Origin: Cernens ardua
GTDB lineage: Bacteria > Pseudomonadota > Gammaproteobacteria > Pseudomonadales > Halomonadaceae
Reading direction: 5' to 3'
Length of the DNA: 64,000 nucleotides
Assembly: GCF_051251085.1 (NCBI RefSeq)
Contig: NZ_JBPCZH010000008.1
Span: 49,713 to 113,712 of the forward strand
Position 1 is the stretch's first letter. The number at the start of each line of letters is the position of its first letter. A program made the position numbers and the translations under genes. The notes under the pieces were generated by a model. That model was not told the origin of the DNA. It worked only from the letters and a program-made list of their open reading frames with translations, and searched no databases. This document shows, piece by piece, positions 53,464-63,678 of the stretch.

Positions 53464-54141
53464 CTACTCTTCGTCCAGGGTGAGTCCAATATTACTCACA
53501 CCCTCGTTATACCCCAGCTGCTTTAATGCCTTTAGCGCTGTTTTATCCAGGGGATGACTGGCAAGTGGCTCACTAGCCAGTTGGGCCAGCACTTCCCCCT
53601 GAAAATCGGCTTCGTCTTCCAACAATGCATTATTCCATTCAATACGCTGCAGTTCGCTTGATTCATCATGACCCGACTCTTCATTTCCTTCAGAGAGACG
53701 GATCATCTGTAACGCGCCACTACGGGAAAGGCGAGACACCTCCAACGCAGCGCCGGGCCGGTTACCCGCCGTGCTCTCCAGACATATTGAAAGTGCCAAC
53801 AAGGCATCCTGCGCCATGTGTAGTCCGAAACCGGCCCCCTCTACTTCTACCTGAGCATCCAATGCATCATTCACTTCAGAGAGTTTGACCTGCTGAAGCT
53901 CGAAATTGATCCGTGCCTCTTTGGTTATCAACGACTCCCAGACCAACGCCATAATGTTATCAACGCGGGGCCGCGCATCATCGCCAATAGAAGCATCATG
54001 AGTGAGAGCATCATAGAGCCTGAAATTGTTCAGCATTCGGTCAGAAAGCACGGCCACAAAGACCGTGGCTTCCCGATCATTAAGCTGACTAACCCGGGTA
54101 TCAATCGAAGCAAATAATTCAGTATCGGATAAATCAGTCAT
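53464..54141 (-). CDS. YjaG family protein (DUF416)
   Basis: About 225 residues. Family marks: LNDREATVFVAVLSDRMLNNFRLYD, NIMALVWESLITKEARINFELQQVKL and GLHMAQDALLALSICLE. Function unknown. The C-terminal 60 residues are acidic. Start MTDLS at 54141. It follows the YdeP-like gene by 33 bp and probably shares its transcript. Confidence 0.85.
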   Translation of the reverse strand: MTDLSDTELFASIDTRVSQLNDREATVFVAVLSDRMLNNFRLYDALTHDASIGDDARPRVDNIMALVWESLITKEARINFELQQVKLSEVNDALDAQVEVEGAGFGLHMAQDALLALSICLESTAGNRPGAALEVSRLSRSGALQMIRLSEGNEESGHDESSELQRIEWNNALLEDEADFQGEVLAQLASEPLASHPLDKTALKALKQLGYNEGVSNIGLTLDEE

Positions 54142-54174
54142 CACATCACAACATGGACAAAAAGAGCACAGTAG

Positions 54175-56448
54175 CTATACCGCCTCTTTCAAGGTTTTTA
54201 CCGGAATGGATTTTGCGGCCGGTGTGCCACTTGTACGATCATAATAATCCAACGGCAATAATGGATTCAGCTCAGGATAATAACCTGCGATTGAACCGCG
54301 TGGCATCGGATATTCCAGAACCGTCAACGCTGCTACTTTGCGCTCTGTAGTATCGGTACTCATGGTTTCCAACGCAATTTTATCACCGGTGACAAGCCCG
54401 CGCTCGTTCATGTCTTCATTATTCATGAACACCACCATACGATCGTTGTGAACTCCACGGTAACGGTCATTATTGCTATAAATCGTGGTATTAAACTGAT
54501 CGTGCGAACGAATGGTAGAAAGCCGTAGCATTTCTGCATCATCTATCGGGGTGTTAACATCCAACCCTTCCAGCACAAGGAAGTTGGCTTTGCCGTTTGG
54601 CGTGTGCCAAACACGTTCGCGAGGACCATTGTAAAGATGGAACCCTTTTGGGTCCTTGATCTTTTCAGAGAAGTTGGCATAGATATCCGGATAGACATCC
54701 GCAATGCGATCCCTGATCAGGTTGTAGTCTTCAATATAAGAAGCCCACGGTATCTTGCTGTCCGGAAGCGCGGCCATCGCCATACGGCAGACAATTTCAG
54801 TCTCGGGTTTCAGGTGTGAACTGGCCGGCTCCAGCACCCCTTTGGAGGGTGTTACATTCGACATTGCATCCTCAATGGTAACGAACTGTTCCCCTTTGGA
54901 TGTTTCAATGCGCTCAGAGCGCGCAATAACCGGCAATATCAGAGCTTCTTTTCCATGGACAACATGACCCCGATTCAGTTTCGTGGCAATGCCTACCGAC
55001 AATCCCACATTGGCCATGGCGGCATAAGCAACATGGGTATCAGGCACTGCTCGGATAAAGTTCCCCCCCATACCAATGAAAACCTTGGCTTCCCCCTTGA
55101 CCATTGCTTCAACGCTTTCGATAGTGTGGTGGCCCGCATCTCTGGGCGGTTCGAAATCAAAGACCTTCCCGAGTTGATCCAGATACGCCTGAGACGGCTT
55201 TTCATCTATCCCTACAGTTCTATCGCCTTGAACATTGGAATGCCCACGGATGGGAACGATCCCCGCACCGGGCTTACCATAGTTGCCTTTCAGCAATAAC
55301 AGGTTACTGACCTGCTGCAAAAGCTGTGAACCCAGCTGATGTTGCGTCAGCCCCATGCCATAGCAGATCATGGTGGCATTTGACTGAATATACACATTGG
55401 CTATACGCCGAATTTGCTCTTCGGTGATACCCGAGTGTTTTTCGATATCAGCCCAACTAATAGTGTCCAACTCGCGACGAACATCATCAATACCGGCCGT
55501 ATGTTCTTTAACAAACGCCCAATCGATGATATTTCCTTCTTTATCATCACGCTCGAAAAGAACCTTCATCATCCCTTTGAGGATCGCCAGGTCACCACCG
55601 ATTTTAACGTGCACAAACTCACTTGAGATTTTGTCTGTGCCGAAGGTTGCCATCTGGATAACGTCCTGCGGAGACGTGAACTTGATCAACGCACGTTCAG
55701 GCATTGGATTGATAGAGATGATCGGGACATCACGTTTACGTGCCTCGACAAGGTCGGCCATCATTCGTGGAGAGTTCGTCCCCGGATTCTGTCCAATGAT
55801 GAAAATAGCTTCTGTGTGCTCGAAATCATCAATAATGACCGTTCCCTTCCCAATGCCGATAGCAGGAGGAAGACCACGACTGGTCGGCTCATGACACATG
55901 TTGGAGCAATCAGGGAAATTATTGGTACCAAATTGACGAACGAAAACCGAATAGAGAAAGGCAGCTTCGTTGGGTGTACGACCTGATGTATAAAATTCTG
56001 CCTGATGGGGGGAATCCAGCTCACGCAGATGTTTTCCGATCAACTCGAACGCATCATCCCAGGAAACGGGAACATAATGATCAGTGGCGGCGTCGTAACG
56101 CATGGGAGCAGTCAGGCGCCCCTGCTTTTCAAGCCAGTAATCGGATTTTTCCTGAAGCTCGCTAACGCTGTATTTAGAGAAAAAATCTTCCTCTATACGA
56201 AATTTTGTGGCTTCGTGAGCAAGGGCTTTAGCACCATTCTCACAAAACTCCAATGTCTGTTTACACTTGGGGTCCGGATAGGCACAGCTTGGGCATTTGA
56301 AGCCACCGGGCTGATTCATCGACAATAACGCTTTTGAGCCTTTAACCAGTACGCTCTCCTGCATCAGTACCTTGGCAGTAGCTGCTGCAGCGCCCCAGCC
56401 TCCGGCGGGATGTGTATAGGGTTTATAGGATGCAGGCTTATCGGTCAT
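54175..56448 (-). CDS. FdhF/YdeP-type molybdopterin oxidoreductase
   Basis: About 757 residues. It begins YKPYTHPAGGWGAAAATAKVL, typical of the YdeP/FdhA branch, with a Cys cluster (KCPSCAYPDPKCKQTLEFCENG) for iron-sulfur binding, the Mo-bis-MGD domain (FYTSGRTPNEAAFLYSVFVRQFGTNN, DCSNMCHEPTSRGLP, IIGQNPGTNSPRMMADL) and a C-terminal barrel (GLVTGDKIALETMST). Members are linked to acid resistance and formate-type oxidation; the electron donor is unknown. No fdhD gene is nearby. ATG 56448 follows GGAGAC; the upstream 7 codons are excluded. Confidence 0.92.
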   Translation of the reverse strand: MTDKPASYKPYTHPAGGWGAAAATAKVLMQESVLVKGSKALLSMNQPGGFKCPSCAYPDPKCKQTLEFCENGAKALAHEATKFRIEEDFFSKYSVSELQEKSDYWLEKQGRLTAPMRYDAATDHYVPVSWDDAFELIGKHLRELDSPHQAEFYTSGRTPNEAAFLYSVFVRQFGTNNFPDCSNMCHEPTSRGLPPAIGIGKGTVIIDDFEHTEAIFIIGQNPGTNSPRMMADLVEARKRDVPIISINPMPERALIKFTSPQDVIQMATFGTDKISSEFVHVKIGGDLAILKGMMKVLFERDDKEGNIIDWAFVKEHTAGIDDVRRELDTISWADIEKHSGITEEQIRRIANVYIQSNATMICYGMGLTQHQLGSQLLQQVSNLLLLKGNYGKPGAGIVPIRGHSNVQGDRTVGIDEKPSQAYLDQLGKVFDFEPPRDAGHHTIESVEAMVKGEAKVFIGMGGNFIRAVPDTHVAYAAMANVGLSVGIATKLNRGHVVHGKEALILPVIARSERIETSKGEQFVTIEDAMSNVTPSKGVLEPASSHLKPETEIVCRMAMAALPDSKIPWASYIEDYNLIRDRIADVYPDIYANFSEKIKDPKGFHLYNGPRERVWHTPNGKANFLVLEGLDVNTPIDDAEMLRLSTIRSHDQFNTTIYSNNDRYRGVHNDRMVVFMNNEDMNERGLVTGDKIALETMSTDTTERKVAALTVLEYPMPRGSIAGYYPELNPLLPLDYYDRTSGTPAAKSIPVKTLKEAV

Positions 56449-56676
56449 TTTACGTCTCCATGCAGTCAAAGGGTTGGATGCACGCGCGGGTCTATTGTTT
56501 TTTATCAGCTGGTCAGGAATATTCTAAGCCTTCCAGACCCTCTTGTGTATATTTTTTAAGCTTTCTTTAATTATTATTAGCCACAACGATTATGTCGATA
56601 TCATGCAATGAGGCCAGATGTGCCTACAACGGTAACCATCATGGCTATAAGTCGGTTTTGTAAAAAGAAAACCCGT

Positions 56677-56970
56677 TTATGGCCACCAAATATCCGAAGA
56701 TATCCGTTGCTTTGAGTCCAATAATACGCCTTCCTCGCATAATAATCGCTTTTGTTTTTCTGCACCTGTATGATCCGCCACCTTTCCAGTAGATGAAATA
56801 ACACGATGCCAGGGCAAACCATGCCCCGGGGGAAGATGTTTCAACGAGGAGGCCACCATTCGGGGCGTGGCTCCATCGGTCATATCAGCGATACGTCCGT
56901 AGCTCGTAACACGCCCGGCAGGAATTCTTGCGATAACGGTAAAGATCTGTTCACGAAGAGGGACTTTCAT
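56677..56970 (-). CDS. Alkyltransferase-like protein (ATL)
   Basis: A 97-residue MGMT-fold DNA-binding protein: IARIPAGRVTSYGRIADM and LPPGHGLPWHRVISSTGKVAD. The PCHR active site of true alkyltransferases is PWHR here, so the Cys acceptor is replaced by Trp. ATL proteins recognise O6-alkylguanine and recruit nucleotide excision repair without transferring the alkyl group. Confidence 0.93.
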   Translation of the reverse strand: MKVPLREQIFTVIARIPAGRVTSYGRIADMTDGATPRMVASSLKHLPPGHGLPWHRVISSTGKVADHTGAEKQKRLLCEEGVLLDSKQRISSDIWWP

Positions 56971-57090
56971 ATTTTTATACCCAACAGGCTACCGAATATG
57001 CGAAACATTTGTTAAAACAATAAACAGGCTTGGATCACCCTATGAATGATCCAAACTACCCCACCCATTTCGACGGCGGGAGTTCCTACA

Positions 57091-57846
57091 ATGCATGTTT
57101 ATTTCCTGCAGCACCACCCCGACTATGGGCCAGCCCGGTTTACTGATTGGTTAACAGGTATGGGGCATAGCTACAATACATGTCTTCTTTATCAGGACGA
57201 AATCCCCCCCAAACCTTCCGATTTTGATGCTCTTATCGTGCTCGATGGCCCAGACAGCGCACTTGAGCCAGAGCCGTATCTTCAAATCAAGCGTGAACGA
57301 AAACTCATTCAGAAAGTGCTTACAAGCGCAAAACCGTTGCTCGGCGTTGGCTATGGGGGATTATTGATTGCACAGGCATTGGGTGCAATTATCTCGCCCG
57401 GAACCTACCCTGAGTTGGGATGGCACACGGTACGCAGGGCTCCTGCATGTCCACTGGCGCTTCCGGAATCCTTCGATGCCTTCCATTGGCACAAGGAAAT
57501 CTTCAGTTTACCTGAAGAAGCCGTGCCCATTGGGAGTACAGCAGCCAGCCCAATCCAGGGGTTTTGTTGGGATGAAGCAAGGGTTATCTCGCTACTTTTC
57601 CATGTTGAAGCCACCCATCGTTCTGCCGAAGCACTTATGGAAGCGGCAGTAGAAGAGCCGGTGTTGGAAGAGCTGGATTCAGTGTCAGCCAGAAACTCTA
57701 GAGGAGGACATGCAGGATTTAGCGATTATGGATTAGCACATTCATTTGTGCAGTCTCCCCAAGAAATACTGGAGGGCGGAAGACGCTTTGACAGGCTCGC
57801 ACCACTTCTAGACCGTATCATGCTGAACTGGCTGGCGCTTGAGTAA
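57091..57846 (+). CDS. Class I glutamine amidotransferase-like protein lacking catalytic Cys
   Basis: About 251 residues, similar to the GMP-synthase-like amidotransferase family. MHVYFLQHHPDYGPARFTDWL, LIVLDGPDSAL, FHWHKEIFSLPEEAVPIGST and LLFHVEATH (the catalytic His-Glu position) are recognisable. The nucleophile loop, normally G-x-C-x-G, reads LGVGYGGLLIAQALG, so Cys is replaced by Gly. It cannot be a normal glutaminase. The ATG at 57091 follows GGGAG. It is convergent with radA. Confidence 0.85.
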   Translation: MHVYFLQHHPDYGPARFTDWLTGMGHSYNTCLLYQDEIPPKPSDFDALIVLDGPDSALEPEPYLQIKRERKLIQKVLTSAKPLLGVGYGGLLIAQALGAIISPGTYPELGWHTVRRAPACPLALPESFDAFHWHKEIFSLPEEAVPIGSTAASPIQGFCWDEARVISLLFHVEATHRSAEALMEAAVEEPVLEELDSVSARNSRGGHAGFSDYGLAHSFVQSPQEILEGGRRFDRLAPLLDRIMLNWLALE

Positions 57847-57873
57847 AAACTATCAAGAACTGACACCGCTATA

Positions 57874-59244
57874 TCACAAGGCCGCCAAAGCCTCTGACAA
57901 CTTTTCTACTCCGATAACGTCCATCCCCTCAGGGGAATGCCTGGGGGCATTGGCCTTGGGTACAATGGCACGAGTAAAACCGTGCTTGGCAGCTTCAACA
58001 ATACGGCTCTGCCCACTAGGTACGGGCCGGATCTCCCCGCCCAAACCGACTTCACCGAAGACAACCAGTTCACGCGGCAACGGTTGATTACGCAAACTCG
58101 ACACAATGGCTAGCAAAACAGCCAAGTCCGCACTGGTTTCCAATACTTTAATGCCACCCACGACGTTCAGAAAAACATCCTGATCGCCACTGAACAAACC
58201 ACCGTGCTTGTGTAAAACAGCAAGGAGCATGGCCAGACGCTGAGCATCAATGCCCACCGCCACTCGCCGTGGATTGCTCATCTGGGATTCATCCAACAGC
58301 GCCTGTACTTCAACCAAAATGGGGCGCGTACCTTCCCACACCACCATCACGATACTACCAGCGGCTTGTTCTTCGGTTCGTGTCAGAAAGATAGCGCTGG
58401 GATTTTTGACCTCTTTGAGCCCATGCTCCAACATGGCAAAAACGCCCAGCTCATTCACGGCACCGAAACGGTTCTTCTGCCCCCGAAGCGTACGGAAACG
58501 TGAATCAGCACCACCTTCAAGAAGAAGTGAAGCATCGATCATATGCTCCAATACCTTGGGGCCCGCCAACGTGCCATCCTTTGTCACGTGACCCACCAGC
58601 AATAATACCGTATTGGACCGCTTGGCAAATCGAGTCAGAGAAGCTGCCGACTCCCGGACTTGTGCAACACCACCCGGCGCAGAGGAAATTTCTTCCAGGT
58701 GCATGGTTTGGATGGAATCAATAATCAGGATTTCCGGCTGCTCATTTTCAGCAGTTGCAATGATTGTTTCGATGCTGGTTTCTGCCAGCATGCGCAAGCC
58801 TTGCGTAGGCAAATGGAGACGATGCGCGCGCATGGCAACCTGTGACAGCGATTCTTCCCCGGTCACGTAAAGCACTTTACGGCTTTGCGCCAGTTTACAG
58901 GCCGTTTGTAGCAAGAGTGTGGACTTGCCTGCGCCCGGATTCCCTCCCAACAAAACAGCTGAACCGGGAACGAGCCCGCCCCCAAGCACCCGATCGAATT
59001 CTTCAAAGGTGGAGGTAAAACGCGGGACTTCAGTGAGGTCCACAGTGGCAAGCTCTGTCACCGCACCCGAGGCAACACCTGCATACCCCTGACGCCCACT
59101 TGCCGCTGCGCCTACTTTGGGTGTGCCGCCTAACCGAACTTCACTCAGCGTATTCCACTCACGACAACTGCTACATTGCCCTTGCCATTTCGAATATTCT
59201 GCACCGCATTCCGAACAGACAAACGCAGTCTTTACCTTAGCCAT
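57874..59244 (-). CDS. radA: DNA repair protein RadA
   Basis: A 456-residue branch-migration ATPase. Zinc finger CSECGAEYSKWQGQCSSC, Walker A GGNPGAGKSTLLLQTA, the radA signature KNRFGAVNE and a Lon-like C-terminal domain (FGEVGLGGEIRPVPSGQSRIVEA). It processes recombination intermediates with RecA. Confidence 0.97.
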   Translation of the reverse strand: MAKVKTAFVCSECGAEYSKWQGQCSSCREWNTLSEVRLGGTPKVGAAASGRQGYAGVASGAVTELATVDLTEVPRFTSTFEEFDRVLGGGLVPGSAVLLGGNPGAGKSTLLLQTACKLAQSRKVLYVTGEESLSQVAMRAHRLHLPTQGLRMLAETSIETIIATAENEQPEILIIDSIQTMHLEEISSAPGGVAQVRESAASLTRFAKRSNTVLLLVGHVTKDGTLAGPKVLEHMIDASLLLEGGADSRFRTLRGQKNRFGAVNELGVFAMLEHGLKEVKNPSAIFLTRTEEQAAGSIVMVVWEGTRPILVEVQALLDESQMSNPRRVAVGIDAQRLAMLLAVLHKHGGLFSGDQDVFLNVVGGIKVLETSADLAVLLAIVSSLRNQPLPRELVVFGEVGLGGEIRPVPSGQSRIVEAAKHGFTRAIVPKANAPRHSPEGMDVIGVEKLSEALAAL

Positions 59245-59278
59245 GCGTGGTTACCCCACCCTTTAACAAATCAAAAAA

Positions 59279-59752
59279 CTACTGCCGCTTGAGGCGTAAC
59301 ATCGAACCATTTTCGAAGGTGTAAAGCTGAGGGCTGATCAGTTCCAACACCCTGTTATTACGCTGTAGGAAATAATAGGTATGCCCATCCTGCTGATCCG
59401 GCTTCAATACCACTACCTTCGCCTGAGGGTCCGTGGGAATACCTGTCTGCGTATACCAGCGCCCAGTATAGTGCTGATCACTGTTGCTGTAATCAGTACC
59501 ACGGTGAACAGCATTAATGTCAAAGGTGCGACTCTGGGAAGTACTGGAGGGGTCCATACCTTTCATGGTTAACGCTACATCAATGCCGCTACAGCTTCGG
59601 CAAGGGAACGTTCCTTTGTAGAGAGCGTCACCCGCTGGAATTGCAGGCGCTGCACTGGTCGTATTCAGGGGGCCGCCCGATTCAGTCGTACAGCCAGCTA
59701 CTGCCAATGTTAGAGCTACTCCAAAAGCAGTCACAAGTGTTTTTATGCCCAT
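59279..59752 (-). CDS. NlpE-like lipoprotein
   Basis: A 157-residue lipoprotein with lipobox AVAGC. It has the NlpE N-terminal barrel: YKGTFPCRSCSGIDVALTMKG with the CxxC motif, RGTDYSNSDQHYTGRW and PQLYTFENGSMLRLKRQ. NlpE senses envelope or copper stress through Cpx in enterics; whether that holds here is unknown. It follows no operon partner except the radA gene 34 bp away. Confidence 0.83.
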   Translation of the reverse strand: MGIKTLVTAFGVALTLAVAGCTTESGGPLNTTSAAPAIPAGDALYKGTFPCRSCSGIDVALTMKGMDPSSTSQSRTFDINAVHRGTDYSNSDQHYTGRWYTQTGIPTDPQAKVVVLKPDQQDGHTYYFLQRNNRVLELISPQLYTFENGSMLRLKRQ

Positions 59753-60005
59753 CTCTCTTCCCCATACACATGAATGAACGTTAATGAATCAGCGAGTAAA
59801 AGGCTACTGATACCACCTTCAGAAGGAATCCCGCCGTAAACAGCTACCACATAGGGTCATATGATAGCAGTGAGGAGTCTGGTACGGGTATTACCAGCCT
59901 TAATTTCTATATTATCAGGCTGTTAAATACCCATTATTTGCGTATTATGGAATCAAATGAATCATGCAGTAAGCCTGCACCTATCTGGTTGGAGCGAGTA
60001 CCCTG

Positions 60006-61067
60006 ATGAGCCGTTTCTGGAGTCCTGAAGTCAACAATCTAACGCCCTATGTTCCCGGTGAACAACCGCGTCAGAAACTGATAAAACTGAATACCAATGA
60101 AAATCCCTACCCGCCGGCTCCGGGTGTACAGGAAGTACTTGGAGAATTCGATACCTCCTCCTTGCGACTTTATCCGGACCCCACCTCGCAGGATCTACGC
60201 GAAGCCTTAGCACGTGAATATGACGTAACACCGGAACAGGTGTTTGTCGGCAACGGGTCCGATGAGGTGTTGGCTCTCGCTTTCATGGCCTTTTTCAAGC
60301 AAGCGCATCCCCTCTATATGCCTGACATAAGCTATAGCTTTTATCCCGTTTATTCGAATCTTTACGGGATAGAACGACGCACATTGCCACTGAATAAAAG
60401 CTGGCAAGTCGATCTGGAAGCTTTCCCTGACGAAAATGGTGGAGTCATCTTTGCCAACCCCAACGCGCCTACGGGACACGCTCATCCAAGGGAGGCCATT
60501 CGGCAGCTGATGACTCGCCAAAAGGATAGCGTTGTGCTCGTTGACGAAGCCTATGTGGATTTCGGCGCTGAAAGCAGTGTTCCCTTGATCAAGGAATTTC
60601 CCAATATTCTGATTACCGGTACGTTCTCCAAATCACGTAGCTTGGCGGGGTTACGTCTGGGATTTGCGATTGGTTCAGAAGAGCTGATCGAAGGCCTCAC
60701 CCGTGTGAAAGACTCATTCAACTCGTATCCGATTGATCGACTGACCAGTGCATGCGCTATTGCCTCTCTCAATGACAAGGCATACTTTCAGGCGCAGGTT
60801 AATAGAGTGATCAACACACGGGAACACACTGTGGCTGCGCTTCAAGAGCGCAATTTCGATGTCCTGCCATCACACAGTAATTTTGTCTTCGCACGTTCCA
60901 GAAAAGTCCAGGGAAGCACGTTATATCAATCATTGCGAGAGCAAGGCATTTTGGTTCGGCACTTCTCTGCGCCAGCCCTGGATGATTTCCTCCGTATCAC
61001 CATTGGCACTGACGACGAAATGAATGAGCTCATTCAGGCCATAGACAGGATATACAGCGCATCATGA
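60006..61067 (+). CDS. hisC: Histidinol-phosphate aminotransferase HisC
   Basis: A 353-residue class I/II PLP enzyme. KLNTNENPYPPAPGV at the N-terminus, FVGNGSDEVLALAF, VLVDEAYVDFG, and the PLP lysine in TFSKSRSLAGLRLGFAIGS. It is separated from hisBHAF by about 7 kb. GGAGCGAG precedes the ATG. Its stop overlaps the next gene by four bases (ATGA). Confidence 0.96.
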   Translation: MSRFWSPEVNNLTPYVPGEQPRQKLIKLNTNENPYPPAPGVQEVLGEFDTSSLRLYPDPTSQDLREALAREYDVTPEQVFVGNGSDEVLALAFMAFFKQAHPLYMPDISYSFYPVYSNLYGIERRTLPLNKSWQVDLEAFPDENGGVIFANPNAPTGHAHPREAIRQLMTRQKDSVVLVDEAYVDFGAESSVPLIKEFPNILITGTFSKSRSLAGLRLGFAIGSEELIEGLTRVKDSFNSYPIDRLTSACAIASLNDKAYFQAQVNRVINTREHTVAALQERNFDVLPSHSNFVFARSRKVQGSTLYQSLREQGILVRHFSAPALDDFLRITIGTDDEMNELIQAIDRIYSAS

Positions 61068-61471
61068 GTATAGGCATTACAGGGATTCATCACGTCGCGA
61101 TCATTACGGCCAATTACTCAGTATCAAAAGCCTTTTACGTCGATATATTGGGAGCCTCTATTATTGCTGAAACCTGGCGGGCGGAAAGAGACAGCTACAA
61201 GCTCGACTTGATGCTTCCGGGTGGTGTGCAGATAGAATTGTTCTCCTTTCCTTCACCCCCATCACGGGTAAGCCGCCCTGAAGCGTGTGGGTTACGTCAT
61301 TTGGCTTTCTCGTGCGAAGATATCGACGCAACACGTGATTACCTGGAATCCAAAGGAGTACCTTGTGAAGAGATCCGGGTTGATGAATTGACGCAACGCC
61401 GATTTACCTTCTTCAGCGATCCGGATGGCACGCCACTCGAACTGTACGAAAGCCACTTGCAGAAACAATAG
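61064..61471 (+). CDS. VOC-family (glyoxalase-like) protein
   Basis: A 135-residue protein of the GloA2/YaeR type: IGITGIHHVAIITANYSVSKAFYVDILGA, GLRHLAFSCEDIDATRDYL and DPDGTPLELYE. Metal-binding His and Glu are in place. It overlaps the end of hisC and is translationally coupled. Substrate unknown; detoxification of small dicarbonyls is possible. Confidence 0.88.
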   Translation: MSIGITGIHHVAIITANYSVSKAFYVDILGASIIAETWRAERDSYKLDLMLPGGVQIELFSFPSPPSRVSRPEACGLRHLAFSCEDIDATRDYLESKGVPCEEIRVDELTQRRFTFFSDPDGTPLELYESHLQKQ

Positions 61472-61542
61472 TAAATAGGATTGAAAGCCAGTTGACACTC
61501 TCTTTCCCGATAGAGTCCATGCCAGTCAATTTGATCAAATTG

Positions 61543-62736
61543 TTAACCAGCGTGAGCTTTTCTTTCAGTGAAAAAGGCAAGCAGGGCCACCAAAGGGCAG
61601 AGAGTCCCTACAGTCGTCACCCATATCCATCCGCCATGTGTATACAACGCCGCTGAGAAACCGGAGCCCAATGCGCCACAAATAAATACACATGTCATGA
61701 AAATGCCATTCAGGCGCCCCCGCAGCTCGGGAGCCAGCATATAGAGACTTCTAAGACTCAGCACCTGGCATACTTGAACGCAGGCATCCAGCACGATAGC
61801 CGCCAGAATTAATATCATGAGATGATGATAATTTCCTGACCACCCTGCCACGATAAAGGCACATAGTCCTATAAAGAGGGAGCTACCCGTAGCAATGCGT
61901 GAGAGTCCACGATCCGCCAAACGACCTGCCAAAGGGGCGGAAAGTGCTCCACCTGCCCCGGCAAGGGAAAATAGAGCGACTTCTGACTGTGAAAAATGAA
62001 ATTCATGGATCAAAAGAAGTGGGCTTGCCGTCCAGAAGAGATTAAATGCAGCAAACATCATCCCCTGATAGAGGGCTCTTCTCCTTAATAATGAAGTAGT
62101 GAGGAAAATTCCCGGCAAGGATTTGATAATACCGCTGTAACGGTGTCTGGTGCAGGGAAAGCGCTGAGGCAAACGTCGTTGTAAAAGAAGTGCCGTCACC
62201 ACCATAAGTGCTGCCGTGATCCAAAACACAGCACGCCACCCCAGTATGTCTGCAATAAAGCTTGAGAATGGGCGCGCCAGCATAATTCCGCCAAGTAAGC
62301 CAGCCATTACATTCCCAACAACACGTCCACGGTTTTTCTCTGTTGAAAGATGGGAAGCCATGGGAACAAGGACTTGGGCTGCTACCGAGCATATTCCTAC
62401 CAAACCACACGACACCAGAAATAGCCAGGACGCATGTGACAAGGCGATACCGATCAATCCAACGATGATGCCAATCATTAACCGGACGATGAGACGCCGA
62501 TTTTCAAGTACATCCGCAACAGGAACCAAAAACAATAATCCGAGACCATACCCAAGTTGAGTGAAGGCGACAATCAACCCGGCAATGGAAGGAGGGATAC
62601 CAAGTTCCGGCGTAATGAGCGCAATAAGAGGCTGAGCATAATAAATATTGGCAACAGCAAGACCACTGGCGGCAGCAAAAAGTGTGACCATACCACCGGA
62701 CAGTTCAGCTTCTGAGGAGACTTTAGAGGACATCAT
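61543..62736 (-). CDS. MFS transporter (YnfM/YgaY-like)
   Basis: A 397-residue, 12-helix carrier: GLAVANIYYAQPLIALITPELGI in helix 1, VPVADVLENRRLIV after helix 2, VLVPMASHLSTEKNRGRVVGNVMAGLLGGIMLARPF in helices 4-5. Such carriers export small organic compounds. Substrate unknown. Confidence 0.9.
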   Translation of the reverse strand: MMSSKVSSEAELSGGMVTLFAAASGLAVANIYYAQPLIALITPELGIPPSIAGLIVAFTQLGYGLGLLFLVPVADVLENRRLIVRLMIGIIVGLIGIALSHASWLFLVSCGLVGICSVAAQVLVPMASHLSTEKNRGRVVGNVMAGLLGGIMLARPFSSFIADILGWRAVFWITAALMVVTALLLQRRLPQRFPCTRHRYSGIIKSLPGIFLTTSLLRRRALYQGMMFAAFNLFWTASPLLLIHEFHFSQSEVALFSLAGAGGALSAPLAGRLADRGLSRIATGSSLFIGLCAFIVAGWSGNYHHLMILILAAIVLDACVQVCQVLSLRSLYMLAPELRGRLNGIFMTCVFICGALGSGFSAALYTHGGWIWVTTVGTLCPLVALLAFFTERKAHAG

Positions 62737-62841
62737 CGAACTCTCGTATGTGTATGGTGAGCCCCGTTAATGGTCAACCTCCCTAATGGTTAACCACACA
62801 CTATGAGCGAAGGGCCGACGACTTATTTACAATGTCTTATT

Positions 62842-63678
62842 TCACAACGTCTGCAGCTTTATCTTTTTGGTGGGCGGAGGAAAAGCCGCATCAATCTTCT
62901 TTAACTCATGATCCCTGAGGGTCAGCTCCAGGGCAGCAATATTTTCATACATGTGTTCCCATGAACTGGTTTGGGGAATAGTGAGTACATTCCCACCTCT
63001 AATACTCCAGGCAATAAGTATTGTAGCTGGAGATATATTTCTATCTTGAGCAATTTCATTAATCACAGGGTGATTCAGGAGCGAATGTTTTTTCCCGCCT
63101 AAAGGCGAATACCCCATTGCTGTGACACTATTTTCACGGAACCAATCAAACAGCGTGTATTCAGCCCCTCTCGCCCGAGGTGAATAATAAATCTGATCTA
63201 CGACACAATGAGAACCAACAGGCACATGGCGCACATCATCCATATCCCGAATATCGAAATTGGAGACTCCCCAGTTACGGATCTTCCCTTCTGTACGTAA
63301 GCGCTCCAGGCTCCATATGGCTTCCCCAAGAGGAATGATTCCTCTCCAGTGAAGTAAATAAAGATCCAGATAATCTGTCCCTAATCGGCGCAAGCTACCG
63401 TGACACGCTTTTTCAATGAAAAAACGATTTGCCTTCCAGGGAAATATTTTACTGGTGAGATAGACATCTTCACGTCGCCCAGCGATTGCCTTACCTACCA
63501 GCTGCTCTGAACGACCATGGCCATATATTTCTGCAGTATCAATCACTCGCAGTCCAGCATCCAGCCCGGTTTTGAGCGCAGCAATTTCAGAGCGTTCTTC
63601 CATTGGGCTTCGGCCCAAATGCCATGTTCCCATGCCTACAGCAGGCAGAGATTGATTATTGATTGAAACCCTGCGCAT
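62842..63678 (-). CDS. Aldo/keto reductase
   Basis: About 278 residues of the YtbE/AKR5-like type: LPAVGMGTWHLGRSP, VIDTAEIYGHGRSEQLVG with catalytic Tyr, LTSKIFPWKAN with Lys, LYLLHWRG with His and ILIAWSIRGGNVLTIPQTSS in the cofactor site. ATG at 63678 follows AAGGAATG; the TTG one codon earlier is not needed. Divergent from nothing close; separated from the rRNA operon end by about 250 bp. Confidence 0.92.
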   Translation of the reverse strand: MRRVSINNQSLPAVGMGTWHLGRSPMEERSEIAALKTGLDAGLRVIDTAEIYGHGRSEQLVGKAIAGRREDVYLTSKIFPWKANRFFIEKACHGSLRRLGTDYLDLYLLHWRGIIPLGEAIWSLERLRTEGKIRNWGVSNFDIRDMDDVRHVPVGSHCVVDQIYYSPRARGAEYTLFDWFRENSVTAMGYSPLGGKKHSLLNHPVINEIAQDRNISPATILIAWSIRGGNVLTIPQTSSWEHMYENIAALELTLRDHELKKIDAAFPPPTKKIKLQTL

